Source of the DNA: JALORV01 sp963780715
GTDB taxonomy: Bacteria; Pseudomonadota; Gammaproteobacteria; Burkholderiales; Burkholderiaceae_F
NCBI GenBank assembly: GCA_963780715.1
Contig: CAWADK010000009.1
Location: forward strand, 113,976 to 177,975
DNA length: 64,000 nucleotides
Direction of reading: 5' to 3'
Below the pieces are notes generated by a model. That model searched no databases and was not told the DNA's origin. It saw nothing but the letters and a program-made list of their open reading frames with translations. Made by a program: the position numbers and the translations under genes. This document shows, piece after piece, positions 22,527 to 30,502 of this stretch (the stretch's first letter is position 1; the number at the start of each line of letters is the position of its first letter).

Positions 22527-23522
22527 ATGACGCAGGCGATCGTGCTTTCCAAGGATGGCGAGACATTCAAGGCCGAGGTGCGTGCGATCTCTGAGGCGGA
22601 ACTGGAGGCGGCGACACCTGGCGACGATATCGTCGTCGCCGTCGAATACTCGACGATCAACTACAAGGACGGACTCGCCCTCACCAACACCTCGCCGGTC
22701 GTGCGCAGGTGGCCCATGGTGGCAGGCATCGACGCCGCCGGTACCGTCGCAGCCAGCGGGAACGCCCGCTGGAAGCCCGGCGACAAGGTGGTCATCAACG
22801 GCTGGGGTCTGGGCGAGACACACTGGGGCGGCCTTGCACAACGAGCCCGGGTCAAGGGCGACTGGCTGGTGCGCGCGCCAGAATCTCTTTCGACGCGCGA
22901 CACCATGGCGATCGGCACCGCGGGCTACACGGCGGCGCTGTCGGTCCTGGCGCTGCAGGCTCACGGTGTCGTGCCGGCGCAGGGCGAGATCCTGGTGACC
23001 GGCGCAACCGGCGGTGTCGGGTCGGTGGCCGTCGCCCTGCTTGCGTCGCTCGGCTACTCGGTCGTGGCGTCGACCGGCAAGGCCGCCGAAGCAGACTACC
23101 TGCGCTCGCTCGGCGCCAAAGAAATCATCGATCGGGCAACGCTTTCCGCACCCGGCAAGCCGTTGCAGAAGGAGCGCTGGGCAGGCGCCATTGACTCGGT
23201 CGGCGGCGCCACGCTGGCCAACGTCTGCGCGCAGACGCGCTGGGGCGGCACCGTGGCAGCCTGCGGCCTCGCCGGCGGCATGGATTTCCCGGCAACTGTT
23301 GCACCGTTCATCCTGCGCAGCGTCACGCTCGCAGGCGTCGACAGCGTGATGGCGCCGATGGCGCGCCGTGAGGCCGCCTGGGACCTGCTGGCGGCGCACC
23401 TGTCTGCGGCCAAGCTTTCCACGATCACCCATGAGATCCCGCTTGCCGGCGCGTTCGATGCCGCTCGCGATATCCTCGCCGGGCGCGTGCGCGGCCGCAT
23501 CGTCGTCGATGTAAACCGCTGA
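22527..23522 (+). CDS. MDR-family NADPH oxidoreductase, YhdH/AcuI-like (acrylyl-CoA reductase type)
   Basis: A 331-residue zinc-free medium-chain reductase. The N-terminal half has the GroES-like fold, with YSTINYKDGLAL and AGIDAAGTV. The Rossmann loop is VTGATGGVGSVAVALLASLGY at about 155-176, and STGK after the second strand suggests NADPH. The YhdH/AcuI branch reduces acryloyl-CoA to propionyl-CoA. It is followed by the molybdenum hydroxylase genes with a 60-bp gap. Confidence 0.87.
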   Translation: MTQAIVLSKDGETFKAEVRAISEAELEAATPGDDIVVAVEYSTINYKDGLALTNTSPVVRRWPMVAGIDAAGTVAASGNARWKPGDKVVINGWGLGETHWGGLAQRARVKGDWLVRAPESLSTRDTMAIGTAGYTAALSVLALQAHGVVPAQGEILVTGATGGVGSVAVALLASLGYSVVASTGKAAEADYLRSLGAKEIIDRATLSAPGKPLQKERWAGAIDSVGGATLANVCAQTRWGGTVAACGLAGGMDFPATVAPFILRSVTLAGVDSVMAPMARREAAWDLLAAHLSAAKLSTITHEIPLAGAFDAARDILAGRVRGRIVVDVNR

Positions 23523-23584
23523 GTCCGCCAGCCTGGACTACGTACAACGCAAACTAACGCGAATATCCCTCAAGGAGTTGCTTG

Positions 23585-24040
23585 ATGACCCGCTTGACCG
23601 TGAACGGCAAGGCCGTCGATGTGGACGCCGATCCCGCCACACCCCTGCTCTGGGCACTGCGTGACAACCTCGGGATGACCGGGACCAAGTTCGGCTGCGG
23701 CATCGCGGCCTGCGGCGCGTGCACCGTGCACGTTGGCGGCCAGCCGGTGCGTTCCTGCGTCACGCCGATCTCATCGGTCAGCGGACCCGTCACCACGATC
23801 GAAGGCGCATCCGGCGACCGCGTCGGCAAGGCCGTCCAGGATGCCTGGATCAAGCATGACGTCGTCCAGTGCGGCTATTGCCAGTCGGGCCAGATCATGG
23901 CCGCGACCGCACTGCTCAAGAGCAAGAAGAACCCTTCGGAGGCCGACATCGACTCTGCGCTGTCAGGCAACCTCTGTCGCTGCGGGACGTACGCGCGGAT
24001 CCGCGCGGCCGTCAAGGACGCGGCGCGAACCCTGGCCTAG
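23585..24040 (+). CDS. (2Fe-2S)-binding subunit of a molybdenum hydroxylase (isoquinoline 1-oxidoreductase alpha type)
   Basis: A 151-residue iron-sulfur subunit with two clusters. The plant-type ferredoxin cysteines are in GCGIAACGACTVHV, and the second set is in QCGYCQSGQIM and LCRCGTYAR. It passes electrons from the molybdenum subunit encoded next to it. AAGGAG lies 8 bases before the ATG at 23585; a TTG immediately before it is less likely to be the start. The gap to the large subunit gene is 9 bp, so translation is probably coupled. Confidence 0.92.
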   Translation: MTRLTVNGKAVDVDADPATPLLWALRDNLGMTGTKFGCGIAACGACTVHVGGQPVRSCVTPISSVSGPVTTIEGASGDRVGKAVQDAWIKHDVVQCGYCQSGQIMAATALLKSKKNPSEADIDSALSGNLCRCGTYARIRAAVKDAARTLA

Positions 24041-24049
24041 GAGAGCACG

Positions 24050-26263
24050 ATGCGTTTTCTCGAGAATGCCCTGCGCACACAGGGCGCTGCCCGACTGGTC
24101 CCGGTCAAGTTGAACCGGCGTGAATTCCTGAAGTCAACGGGGGCGGCCGGCGGCGGCCTCATGCTCGGCTTCGCGTTCGAAGCAACGGCGCAGGACGCCA
24201 AGAAGATGGTGTTTCCGCCGTCGTCGTTCATCCGCATCGCGCCCGACGGCACGACGACGGTGATGGTCAATCGTCTCGAGTTCGGCCAGGGTGTCAGCAC
24301 CGCTTTGCCGATGCTGATCGCCGAAGAGCTCGACTGCGAGTGGTCCAAGGTGCGCGCCGAGCTCGCGCCGGCCGCCGAGGTCTACGCCGACCCCGGCTTC
24401 GGCATCCAGATGACCGGTGGCTCGACTTCCGTGGCTTCGAGCTGGAAGCAGTACCGCGTCATCGGCTCCTCCGCGCGGGCGATGCTGGTGGCGGCCGCCG
24501 CGCAGCAATGGGGCGTCGACGCCAGCAAGCTCGACACGCGCAATGGATTCGTCATCGAGCCCGCCGGCCAGAAGCGGCGCGCGAGCTATGGCTCGCTCGC
24601 CGAAGCGGCTGCCAAGCTGCCGCTGCCTACCCGTGTCGGCCTGAAGGCGGACCCGGCCGACTACTTCATCATCGGCCGGCCGACACGGCGCCTGGACTCG
24701 CAGGAAAAGGTCAACGGCAGCGCACAGTTCGGGATCGATAAGACGTTGCCCAACATGCGTGTCGCGCTGCTGATCCACCCGCCGGTCTTTGGCGGCAAGG
24801 TGGCGGCATTCGATCCGACCAAGGCGCGCGCCGTGAAGGGTGTCGAGGCCGTGGTGCAGGTACCGGTCGACCGCGGCGGCACCGGCATTGCCATCATCGC
24901 GAGGGGCTACTGGCCGGCCAAGACCGCCCGCGACGTGCTCGATATCAAGTGGGAAGCCGCGACCGGGCCGACAACGGCCGACCAGCTGAAGATCTATCGC
25001 GAGCTGGCGCTGCAGCCGGGACTCCCCGCACGCAGCGATGGCGATGCCGCCGCCGTAGCGCAGGCGGCCAAGCGCATCGAGGCCTTCTATGAGTTTCCGT
25101 ATCTCGCGCATGCGCCGATGGAGCCGTTGAACGCGGTCATCGACCTGAAGGCGGATGCCTGCATGGTCTGGTGCGGTTCCCAGTTCCAGACCATCGACCA
25201 ACTGGCGATTGCGACCGCCTCCGGGCTGAAGCCCGAGCAGGTGACGCTGAACACGATGCAGGCGGGTGGCGGGTTCGGCCGGCGCGCGAACCCGTCGTCG
25301 GACTACCTTGTCGAGGGCGTCAACATCGCCAAGGCGATGAAGCAGGCCGGCATCGATGCGCCGGTGAAGATCATCTGGTCGCGCGAGGACGATATCCGCG
25401 GCGGCTACTACCGCCCGCTGTTCGTCCACCGCGTGGTCGCCGGCCTGGACGCGGGCAATGCACTTCGCAGCTGGAACCATACGATCGTCGGCCAGTCGAT
25501 CCTGAAGGGAACGCCCTTCGAGAAGTACCTGGTCAAGGACGGCGTGGACTCATCGGCCACCGAAGGCGTGGTCGATACGCCCTACCGCCTGCCGAACCTG
25601 CAGGTGAGCGTGCATCACCCGGAGGTCAACGTGCCGGTACTGTGGTGGCGTTCCGTCGGCCACTCGCACACCGCGTTCGTCATGGAGACGATGGTCGACG
25701 AACTGGCCCGCGCCGCCAAGCAGGATCCGATCGCCTACCGGCTCGCCCTGCTCGATCCCAAGCAAGCACGTGTGCGTGGCGTGCTGCAGCTCGTGCGCGA
25801 CAAGTCGGGCTGGACCAGTCCGGTCCCCAAGGGACGCGGTCGCGGGGTGGCGGTGCATGAGTCGTTCGGGTCGATCGTCGCGCATGTCGTCGAGGTGTCC
25901 GTCGACAAGTCGACGATCCGTGTTCACAAGGTGACCTCGGCGATCGACTGCGGCTTCGCGGTTAACCCGCTGACCGTGGAGGCCCAGGTCCAGTCCGCGA
26001 TGGCGTTCGGCCTGTCGGCGGCACTGCACGGTCAGATCACGCTTAAAGATGGCGTCGTGCAGCAGAGCAACTTTGCCGACTACCCGGTGCTGCGGCTGCC
26101 TGAAATGCCGGAGATCAGCGTGCACATCGTTCCGAGCAAGGCCGATCCGTCCGGGGTCGGCGAACCGGGCACGCCGCCGATTGCGCCGGCCGTCGCGAAC
26201 GCCGTGTTTGCGCTGACCGGCAAGCGTCTGCGCAAGCTGCCGTTCGATCTTGCCCAGGCCTAG
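24050..26263 (+). CDS. Molybdopterin-binding subunit of a xanthine dehydrogenase-family hydroxylase (IorB-like)
   Basis: A 737-residue catalytic subunit. A twin-arginine signal is near residue 24 (NRREFLKSTGAAGGGLMLGF), so the folded heterodimer is likely exported, with the small subunit carried along. Molybdopterin contacts include GGGFGRRANPSSD, and the C-terminal GEPGTPPIAPAVANA holds the conserved glutamate of the active site. The order small subunit then large subunit, without a separate FAD subunit, is the isoquinoline 1-oxidoreductase type. Substrate is probably an N-heterocycle or an aldehyde; a cytochrome or membrane acceptor is expected. A MocA-like enzyme for cofactor maturation lies 2.5 kb downstream. 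Confidence 0.9.
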   Translation: MRFLENALRTQGAARLVPVKLNRREFLKSTGAAGGGLMLGFAFEATAQDAKKMVFPPSSFIRIAPDGTTTVMVNRLEFGQGVSTALPMLIAEELDCEWSKVRAELAPAAEVYADPGFGIQMTGGSTSVASSWKQYRVIGSSARAMLVAAAAQQWGVDASKLDTRNGFVIEPAGQKRRASYGSLAEAAAKLPLPTRVGLKADPADYFIIGRPTRRLDSQEKVNGSAQFGIDKTLPNMRVALLIHPPVFGGKVAAFDPTKARAVKGVEAVVQVPVDRGGTGIAIIARGYWPAKTARDVLDIKWEAATGPTTADQLKIYRELALQPGLPARSDGDAAAVAQAAKRIEAFYEFPYLAHAPMEPLNAVIDLKADACMVWCGSQFQTIDQLAIATASGLKPEQVTLNTMQAGGGFGRRANPSSDYLVEGVNIAKAMKQAGIDAPVKIIWSREDDIRGGYYRPLFVHRVVAGLDAGNALRSWNHTIVGQSILKGTPFEKYLVKDGVDSSATEGVVDTPYRLPNLQVSVHHPEVNVPVLWWRSVGHSHTAFVMETMVDELARAAKQDPIAYRLALLDPKQARVRGVLQLVRDKSGWTSPVPKGRGRGVAVHESFGSIVAHVVEVSVDKSTIRVHKVTSAIDCGFAVNPLTVEAQVQSAMAFGLSAALHGQITLKDGVVQQSNFADYPVLRLPEMPEISVHIVPSKADPSGVGEPGTPPIAPAVANAVFALTGKRLRKLPFDLAQA

Positions 26264-26281
26264 TCACGCCCGGCCAGAGCT

Positions 26282-26318
26282 GCAAGGTCCCCGCGGCTGA
26301 CGCTCGCGGGAACCTTGC
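26282..26318 (+). terminator. Long hairpin after the molybdenum hydroxylase genes
   Basis: GCAAGGTCCCCGCG (26282-26295) and CGCGGGAACCTTGC (26305-26318) form a 14-bp stem with one mismatch and a 9-nt loop. There is no T run, so it may act as an mRNA 3' stabiliser or a weak terminator. Confidence 0.5.
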
Positions 26319-26360
26319 GGCAGAATCACCCCTTCGCCTGACCAACCCGCAGGAGTCCGC

Positions 26361-27281
26361 ATGATTGCTCGCACCTACGCACGTCCCCTGGCCCTTGCCG
26401 CCGCGTGCCTGCTTACCGCCGCCTTCGCAGCCGACGCCGACGCCCGTGACCGCAAGGACTGCGAGCGGGACTACAAGCCGCAGGTCGGCCAGTCGGGCAA
26501 GGATGTCGTCTGGGTACCCACGCCGGACGAACTCGTGCAGCGCATGTTGCGCATGGCAAAAGTGACGCCACAGGACCTCGTCTACGACCTCGGCGCCGGT
26601 GACGGCAAGATCGCGATCGCCGCCGGCAAGCTGGGCGCCAACTCGGTCGGCATCGAATACAACCCCGACATGGCCAAGCTCGCTGATTGCCTGGTCACGG
26701 CCGATGGCGTTGCCAGCAAGACCAAGATCATCCAGGGCGATATCTTCAAGGAAGACTTCAGCAAAGCCACCGTCATCACGATGTACCTGCTGCCGGAACT
26801 GAACCTTTGCGTACGGCACCGCATTCTCGCGATGAAGCCCGGCACGCGCGTCACGTCGCACCAGTTCACGATGGGCGACTGGGAGGCCGACGAGACGTCG
26901 GAGTTCGAGTACCGCACCGCCTACCTGTGGATCGTGCCAGCGCGCGTGGACGGAACCTGGGCGCTGCGCGACGCCAATGGCGCGAGCACGACGATCAACC
27001 TGACGCAGACGTTTCAGAAGCTGAGCGGCGAGGTCGTGAGCGGGGCGAGCCGCCAGCCTCTCGTAGGCGCGACCCTGCGTGGCGACCAGTTGCGCTTCGC
27101 ATTCAACGACGACAAGGGTGTCACCCGCACGTTCAACGGCACGGTCCGCGGCAACGAACTCGCCGGCACGTTCAAGAGCGGGACGACCGAAACGAAGGTC
27201 ACCGGCGCGCCGCAAGGCGCGCTGCGTGCCGCGCCGTGGGCCGAAATGCTTGCGCAGTGCGGTCGCTTCTACGGCAAGTAA
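26361..27281 (+). CDS. Exported SAM-dependent methyltransferase-like protein
   Basis: A 306-residue protein with a clear N-terminal signal peptide (residues 1-28, AAFAADADA then RDRKD). A class I methyltransferase core follows: motif I VYDLGAGDGKIAIAAGK at about residues 73-89, then GIEYNPDM with the acidic residue after strand 2, and GDIFKEDF. From about 195 to the end there is a beta-rich part (SGEVVSGASRQPLVG and similar) with repeated Gly/Thr turns. AdoMet is a cytosolic molecule, so the exported location is unusual; either it binds something else or the signal is not cleaved for export. A strong terminator follows. Confidence 0.75.
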   Translation: MIARTYARPLALAAACLLTAAFAADADARDRKDCERDYKPQVGQSGKDVVWVPTPDELVQRMLRMAKVTPQDLVYDLGAGDGKIAIAAGKLGANSVGIEYNPDMAKLADCLVTADGVASKTKIIQGDIFKEDFSKATVITMYLLPELNLCVRHRILAMKPGTRVTSHQFTMGDWEADETSEFEYRTAYLWIVPARVDGTWALRDANGASTTINLTQTFQKLSGEVVSGASRQPLVGATLRGDQLRFAFNDDKGVTRTFNGTVRGNELAGTFKSGTTETKVTGAPQGALRAAPWAEMLAQCGRFYGK

Positions 27282-27306
27282 GCGATCCTCGCACGCAGCG
27301 ATCCTG

Positions 27307-27336
27307 GAGCCCCGCCACGGCGGGGCTCTTCACTTT
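27307..27336 (+). terminator. Rho-independent terminator after the methyltransferase-like gene
   Basis: GAGCCCCGC and GCGGGGCTC (27307-27328) form a perfect 9-bp stem with a CACG loop, followed by TTCACTTT. It separates this gene from the permease gene that starts at 27351. Confidence 0.75.
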
Positions 27337-27350
27337 GGAAAAGGCATTCG

Positions 27351-28715
27351 ATGAGTGACGCGAGAAATCCCGGCCCGGCCTCGTCCGGCAATGTGGCGGC
27401 GGCCGCGCCGAAGCCCGTGCTCTCCGTATTCGATGGCGTGATGATCATCGTCGGCATCATCATCGGCGGCGGAATCTTTTCCTTTCCGCCGCTGGTGGCC
27501 GGCATGACGGGCTCCGTCGAATGGATGTTCGGCGCGTGGCTCTTCGGCGCCACGCTCGCCCTCATCGGGGCGCTGTGCTACGCGGAACTCGCCACCACCT
27601 TTCCCAACGCCGGTGGCGACTACTACTTCCTGACACGCGCCTATGGCAAGGATCTCTCGTTCTTCTTCGCATGGGCGCGCGTGCTGGTCATCACCACCGG
27701 TTCGATCGCGCTGCTCGCCTTCGTATTCGGCGACTACATGAGCCGCGTGCTCTCGCTCGGCGAGCGTTCCTCGACGATCTACGCGCTGCTGGTCGTGGTG
27801 GCGCTGACCGCCGTAAACATCGCCGGACTGAAGGAATCCGCGCGCACGCAGAACATTCTGTCGGGACTTCTTGTGCTGGGCATGCTGATGGTCGTGCTCG
27901 CCGGCTTCAGCGCGCCGGCAACGGGCGCGGCGCCAGCGCCCGCCGCCGCCAACGCGGTGCCAGCGCTCTTCGGTACGGCGCTTTTGTTCGTCCTCTTCAC
28001 GTTCGGCGGGTGGAACGAGGCCGCCTACATCTCCGCCGAGGTCAAAGGCGGAACGCGCTCGATCGTCAAGGTGCTCGTCATCGCACTTCTCGTCGTCACG
28101 TTGATCTACGTGCTGTTCGTCGCCGCCCTGCTTGCCGGCCTTGGCTTCGAGGGCCTGAAGTCGAGCCAGGCCGTGGCGGCCGACGTCGCCAGGAACGCGT
28201 TCGGCACCTTCGGCGAAAAGGCGATCGGCGCCATCGTCGCCCTCGCCGCGCTCACCTCGATCAACGCCACGATGATCGTCGCGGCGCGCACGAACTACTC
28301 GCTGGGCAACGACTGGCCGGTGTTCCGCTTCATGGGCGGCTGGAACAGCAAGCGCAATGCGCCGGTCGCGGCCTACCTGGTCACTGGGGTCATCAGCCTC
28401 GCGCTCGTGCTGCTGGCCACCGTCAACAAGAGCGGGGTGAAGTTCATGGTCGACTTCACTGCGCCGGTGTTCTGGTTCTTCTTCCTGCTGACCGGCATCG
28501 CTCTGTTCGTGCTGCGGTTCCGCCAGCCACACGTCGCGCGGCCATTCAAGGTGCCGGCCTACCCGGTGCTGCCGATGATCTTCGTCGGCACCTGCGCGTT
28601 TCTGCTGTACCGCAGTCTCCTCTATACCCTCGAGAACCGTGCCGTCCAGGCGGCGCTGTACGTCATGGCGGCCGGTGTCGTCGTCTGGATCGTCGCGCGC
28701 CTGCGTGCACGCTGA
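27351..28715 (+). CDS. APC-family amino acid permease
   Basis: A 454-residue inner-membrane transporter with about 12 hydrophobic segments. The first helix begins MIIVGIIIGGGIFSFPPLVAG, which carries the unwound Gly-rich substrate motif of the APC superfamily. Helix 3 and helix 6 regions (GALCYAELATTFPNAGGDYYF; LFVLFTFGGWNEAAYISAEVKGG) also fit. Probably takes up an amino acid or amine; specificity not visible. Its stop is 3 bp before the next gene start, so the two are probably co-transcribed. Confidence 0.88.
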   Translation: MSDARNPGPASSGNVAAAAPKPVLSVFDGVMIIVGIIIGGGIFSFPPLVAGMTGSVEWMFGAWLFGATLALIGALCYAELATTFPNAGGDYYFLTRAYGKDLSFFFAWARVLVITTGSIALLAFVFGDYMSRVLSLGERSSTIYALLVVVALTAVNIAGLKESARTQNILSGLLVLGMLMVVLAGFSAPATGAAPAPAAANAVPALFGTALLFVLFTFGGWNEAAYISAEVKGGTRSIVKVLVIALLVVTLIYVLFVAALLAGLGFEGLKSSQAVAADVARNAFGTFGEKAIGAIVALAALTSINATMIVAARTNYSLGNDWPVFRFMGGWNSKRNAPVAAYLVTGVISLALVLLATVNKSGVKFMVDFTAPVFWFFFLLTGIALFVLRFRQPHVARPFKVPAYPVLPMIFVGTCAFLLYRSLLYTLENRAVQAALYVMAAGVVVWIVARLRAR

Positions 28716-28718
28716 GCG

Positions 28719-29324
28719 ATGTCCGTAGCCACCGCGCGCATCGTTGGCGTGCTGCTGGCTGCAGGGCGGGGCTCCCGCTTCGACCCGAGCGGAGCGCGGC
28801 TCAAGCTGCTGGAGGCCGCCACGCGCGGCAGCCACTCGGGTGAGCCGCTGGCCGTCGCCGCGGCACGCACGCTGCGCGTCGTACTGGACGAAGTCGTTGC
28901 CGTCGTGGCGCCGCCCAGTGAAGACAACCAGATCGAACTGCATAACCTGCTGCGGGCGGAAGGCTGCACGCTCGTCGTCAATCCGCGGGCGGCTGAGGGA
29001 CAGGGCACGTCGATCGCCTGCGGTGTCGGGGCGACCTCGTCGGCCAACGGCTGGGTCGTCGCGCTGGCCGACATGCCCGCCGTGCAGCCCAACACGTTGC
29101 GTCGGATCGTCGATGCGCTGCATGCCGGTGCTGCGACCGTCGCGCCGGTCCACCGCGGCCGACGCGGTCATCCCGTCGGCTTTGCGGCACCGATGCAGTC
29201 GGAACTGCTGGCATCGGCCGGCGAAACCGGCGCACGCCACGTGCTAGCGCGGCACCCGCCGCAACTCATCGAGGTCGACGATCCGGGAGTACTGTACGAC
29301 GTCGACACGCCCGAGGATCGCTGA
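28719..29324 (+). CDS. Nucleotidyltransferase family protein, MocA-like (molybdenum cofactor cytidylyltransferase candidate)
   Basis: A 201-residue NTP transferase. The nucleotide-binding signature GVLLAAGRGSRF is at about residues 9-20, and the acidic metal site is ALADMPAVQPNTL. The segment RRGHPVGF is typical of MocA and related proteins, which make molybdopterin cytosine dinucleotide for xanthine dehydrogenase-family enzymes. The hydroxylase at 23585-26263 is the natural client. It overlaps the next gene start (TGATG). Confidence 0.82.
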   Translation: MSVATARIVGVLLAAGRGSRFDPSGARLKLLEAATRGSHSGEPLAVAAARTLRVVLDEVVAVVAPPSEDNQIELHNLLRAEGCTLVVNPRAAEGQGTSIACGVGATSSANGWVVALADMPAVQPNTLRRIVDALHAGAATVAPVHRGRRGHPVGFAAPMQSELLASAGETGARHVLARHPPQLIEVDDPGVLYDVDTPEDR

Positions 29325-29722
29325 TGATCAGCCTGATGCAGCAATGGTGGAAGCTGGCGCTCAGTGCCAGCGAGATCGCGCTTTCTGCGCCGCAGGTCGT
29401 GCAGGCACGCACCGCACGTCTGACGGCGGCGCCAGGGCTCGCCAGCGCACGAAACCGGCGCGAAGCGGTGCGCATGGTGTCGGAGAAATGGGATGCCGGG
29501 CTCGCCGGCCAGGCGGCCATGTGGCAGGCCGGCTGGCGGATGCAGCAGCAGATGCTCAACGACTTCTGGGCGCTGGCGCTGGGCGGGCGCTCTCCGCGCG
29601 GTGCGGCCAAGCGCATCGGACGGCGCAACGCGCTAGCCTCGCTTACGATGGCCAACCGGTCGCTCGCACCGGTCCGACGCCGCGTGCGTTCCAACGCACG
29701 GCGGCTGCGCACCGCCAGGTAG
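29324..29722 (+). CDS. Hypothetical protein, phasin-like
   Basis: A 132-residue basic, mostly helical protein without membrane segments. The opening MISLMQQWWKLALSASEIA and the internal AVRMVSEKWDAGLAG and MLNDFWALALGG resemble polyhydroxyalkanoate granule-associated phasins of betaproteobacteria, from memory only. The C-terminal 40 residues are very Arg-rich. It is translationally coupled to the MocA-like gene. Function remains unproven. Confidence 0.6.
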   Translation: MISLMQQWWKLALSASEIALSAPQVVQARTARLTAAPGLASARNRREAVRMVSEKWDAGLAGQAAMWQAGWRMQQQMLNDFWALALGGRSPRGAAKRIGRRNALASLTMANRSLAPVRRRVRSNARRLRTAR

Positions 29723-29742
29723 TCCTGCGCGTCCCCGCATCG

Positions 29743-30450
29743 ATGTCACTGCTCGATCTCGTCCGCCAGGTCACGCTGACCGACGCGCTCGCGCTGGTCT
29801 GGTTCGTGGTCGGCTGGTGGGGCTATGCGGCCTTTGCCCGCCGCCGCGCCGTCGCCGGCCGCGGGTCGCTGCTCGCGACGACGAACCGCTATCGTCGCCT
29901 GTGGATGATGCAAACCACGGCACGCGAGAACCGCGTCATTGATGGTGTCGTCGTGCAGAACCTCTCGACCAGCCCGTCGTTCTTCGCGTCGACGACGATC
30001 CTGATCATCGGCGGCCTGCTGGCACTGCTCGGCGCCACCGAAGAGGCGGCCAAGGTGGTCAAGGAGATCCCCTTTGCCGCCCGGACCTCACCGTTCGTCT
30101 TCGATCTCAAGCTCTTCGTTCTGGCGGCCGTCTTCGTCTACGCCTTCTTCCGCTTCACCTGGTCGATGCGGCAGTACACCTTTGGCGCGCTGCTGATCGC
30201 GTCCGCGCCGGATCCGAAGGCCTTCGAAAGTGGCGAAGCGTCACGCGAGGAGTTTGCCGACCGCGCAGGGCGCGTCGTCGGGCTGGCTGCAGAGACATTC
30301 AATGATGGCCTGCGCGCCTATTACATGGCCTTCGCCGTAATCCTGTGGTTCTTCTCGCCGCTGGCCTTTGCGCTGGGAACGGCCGGGATCATCTACCTGC
30401 TGTACCAGCGCGAGTTCCGTTCCGAAGTACTCGACGTGCTGCGCCAGTAG
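29743..30450 (+). CDS. DUF599 family membrane protein
   Basis: A 235-residue protein with four predicted membrane helices. The pattern WFVVGWWGYAAFA, NRYRRLWMMQTTARENRVIDG and TWSMRQYTFGALLI fits DUF599. Family function is unknown. The ATG at 29743 lies 20 bp after the preceding stop; a longer in-frame reading from 29344 overlaps that gene and looks spurious. It is the last gene before the M61 peptidase. Confidence 0.8.
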   Translation: MSLLDLVRQVTLTDALALVWFVVGWWGYAAFARRRAVAGRGSLLATTNRYRRLWMMQTTARENRVIDGVVVQNLSTSPSFFASTTILIIGGLLALLGATEEAAKVVKEIPFAARTSPFVFDLKLFVLAAVFVYAFFRFTWSMRQYTFGALLIASAPDPKAFESGEASREEFADRAGRVVGLAAETFNDGLRAYYMAFAVILWFFSPLAFALGTAGIIYLLYQREFRSEVLDVLRQ

Positions 30451-30502
30451 GGCCGGGGCGGCGCGACCAACTACACTCGCGCGTCCTGTTGCCTGCCCTG
30501 CT

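Noticed and set aside
27330..29240. A long 636-residue minus-strand frame across the APC permease and MocA-like genes
   Set aside because: It is antisense to two clear genes and its content (Arg, Gln, Asp, His) is typical of a shadow frame.
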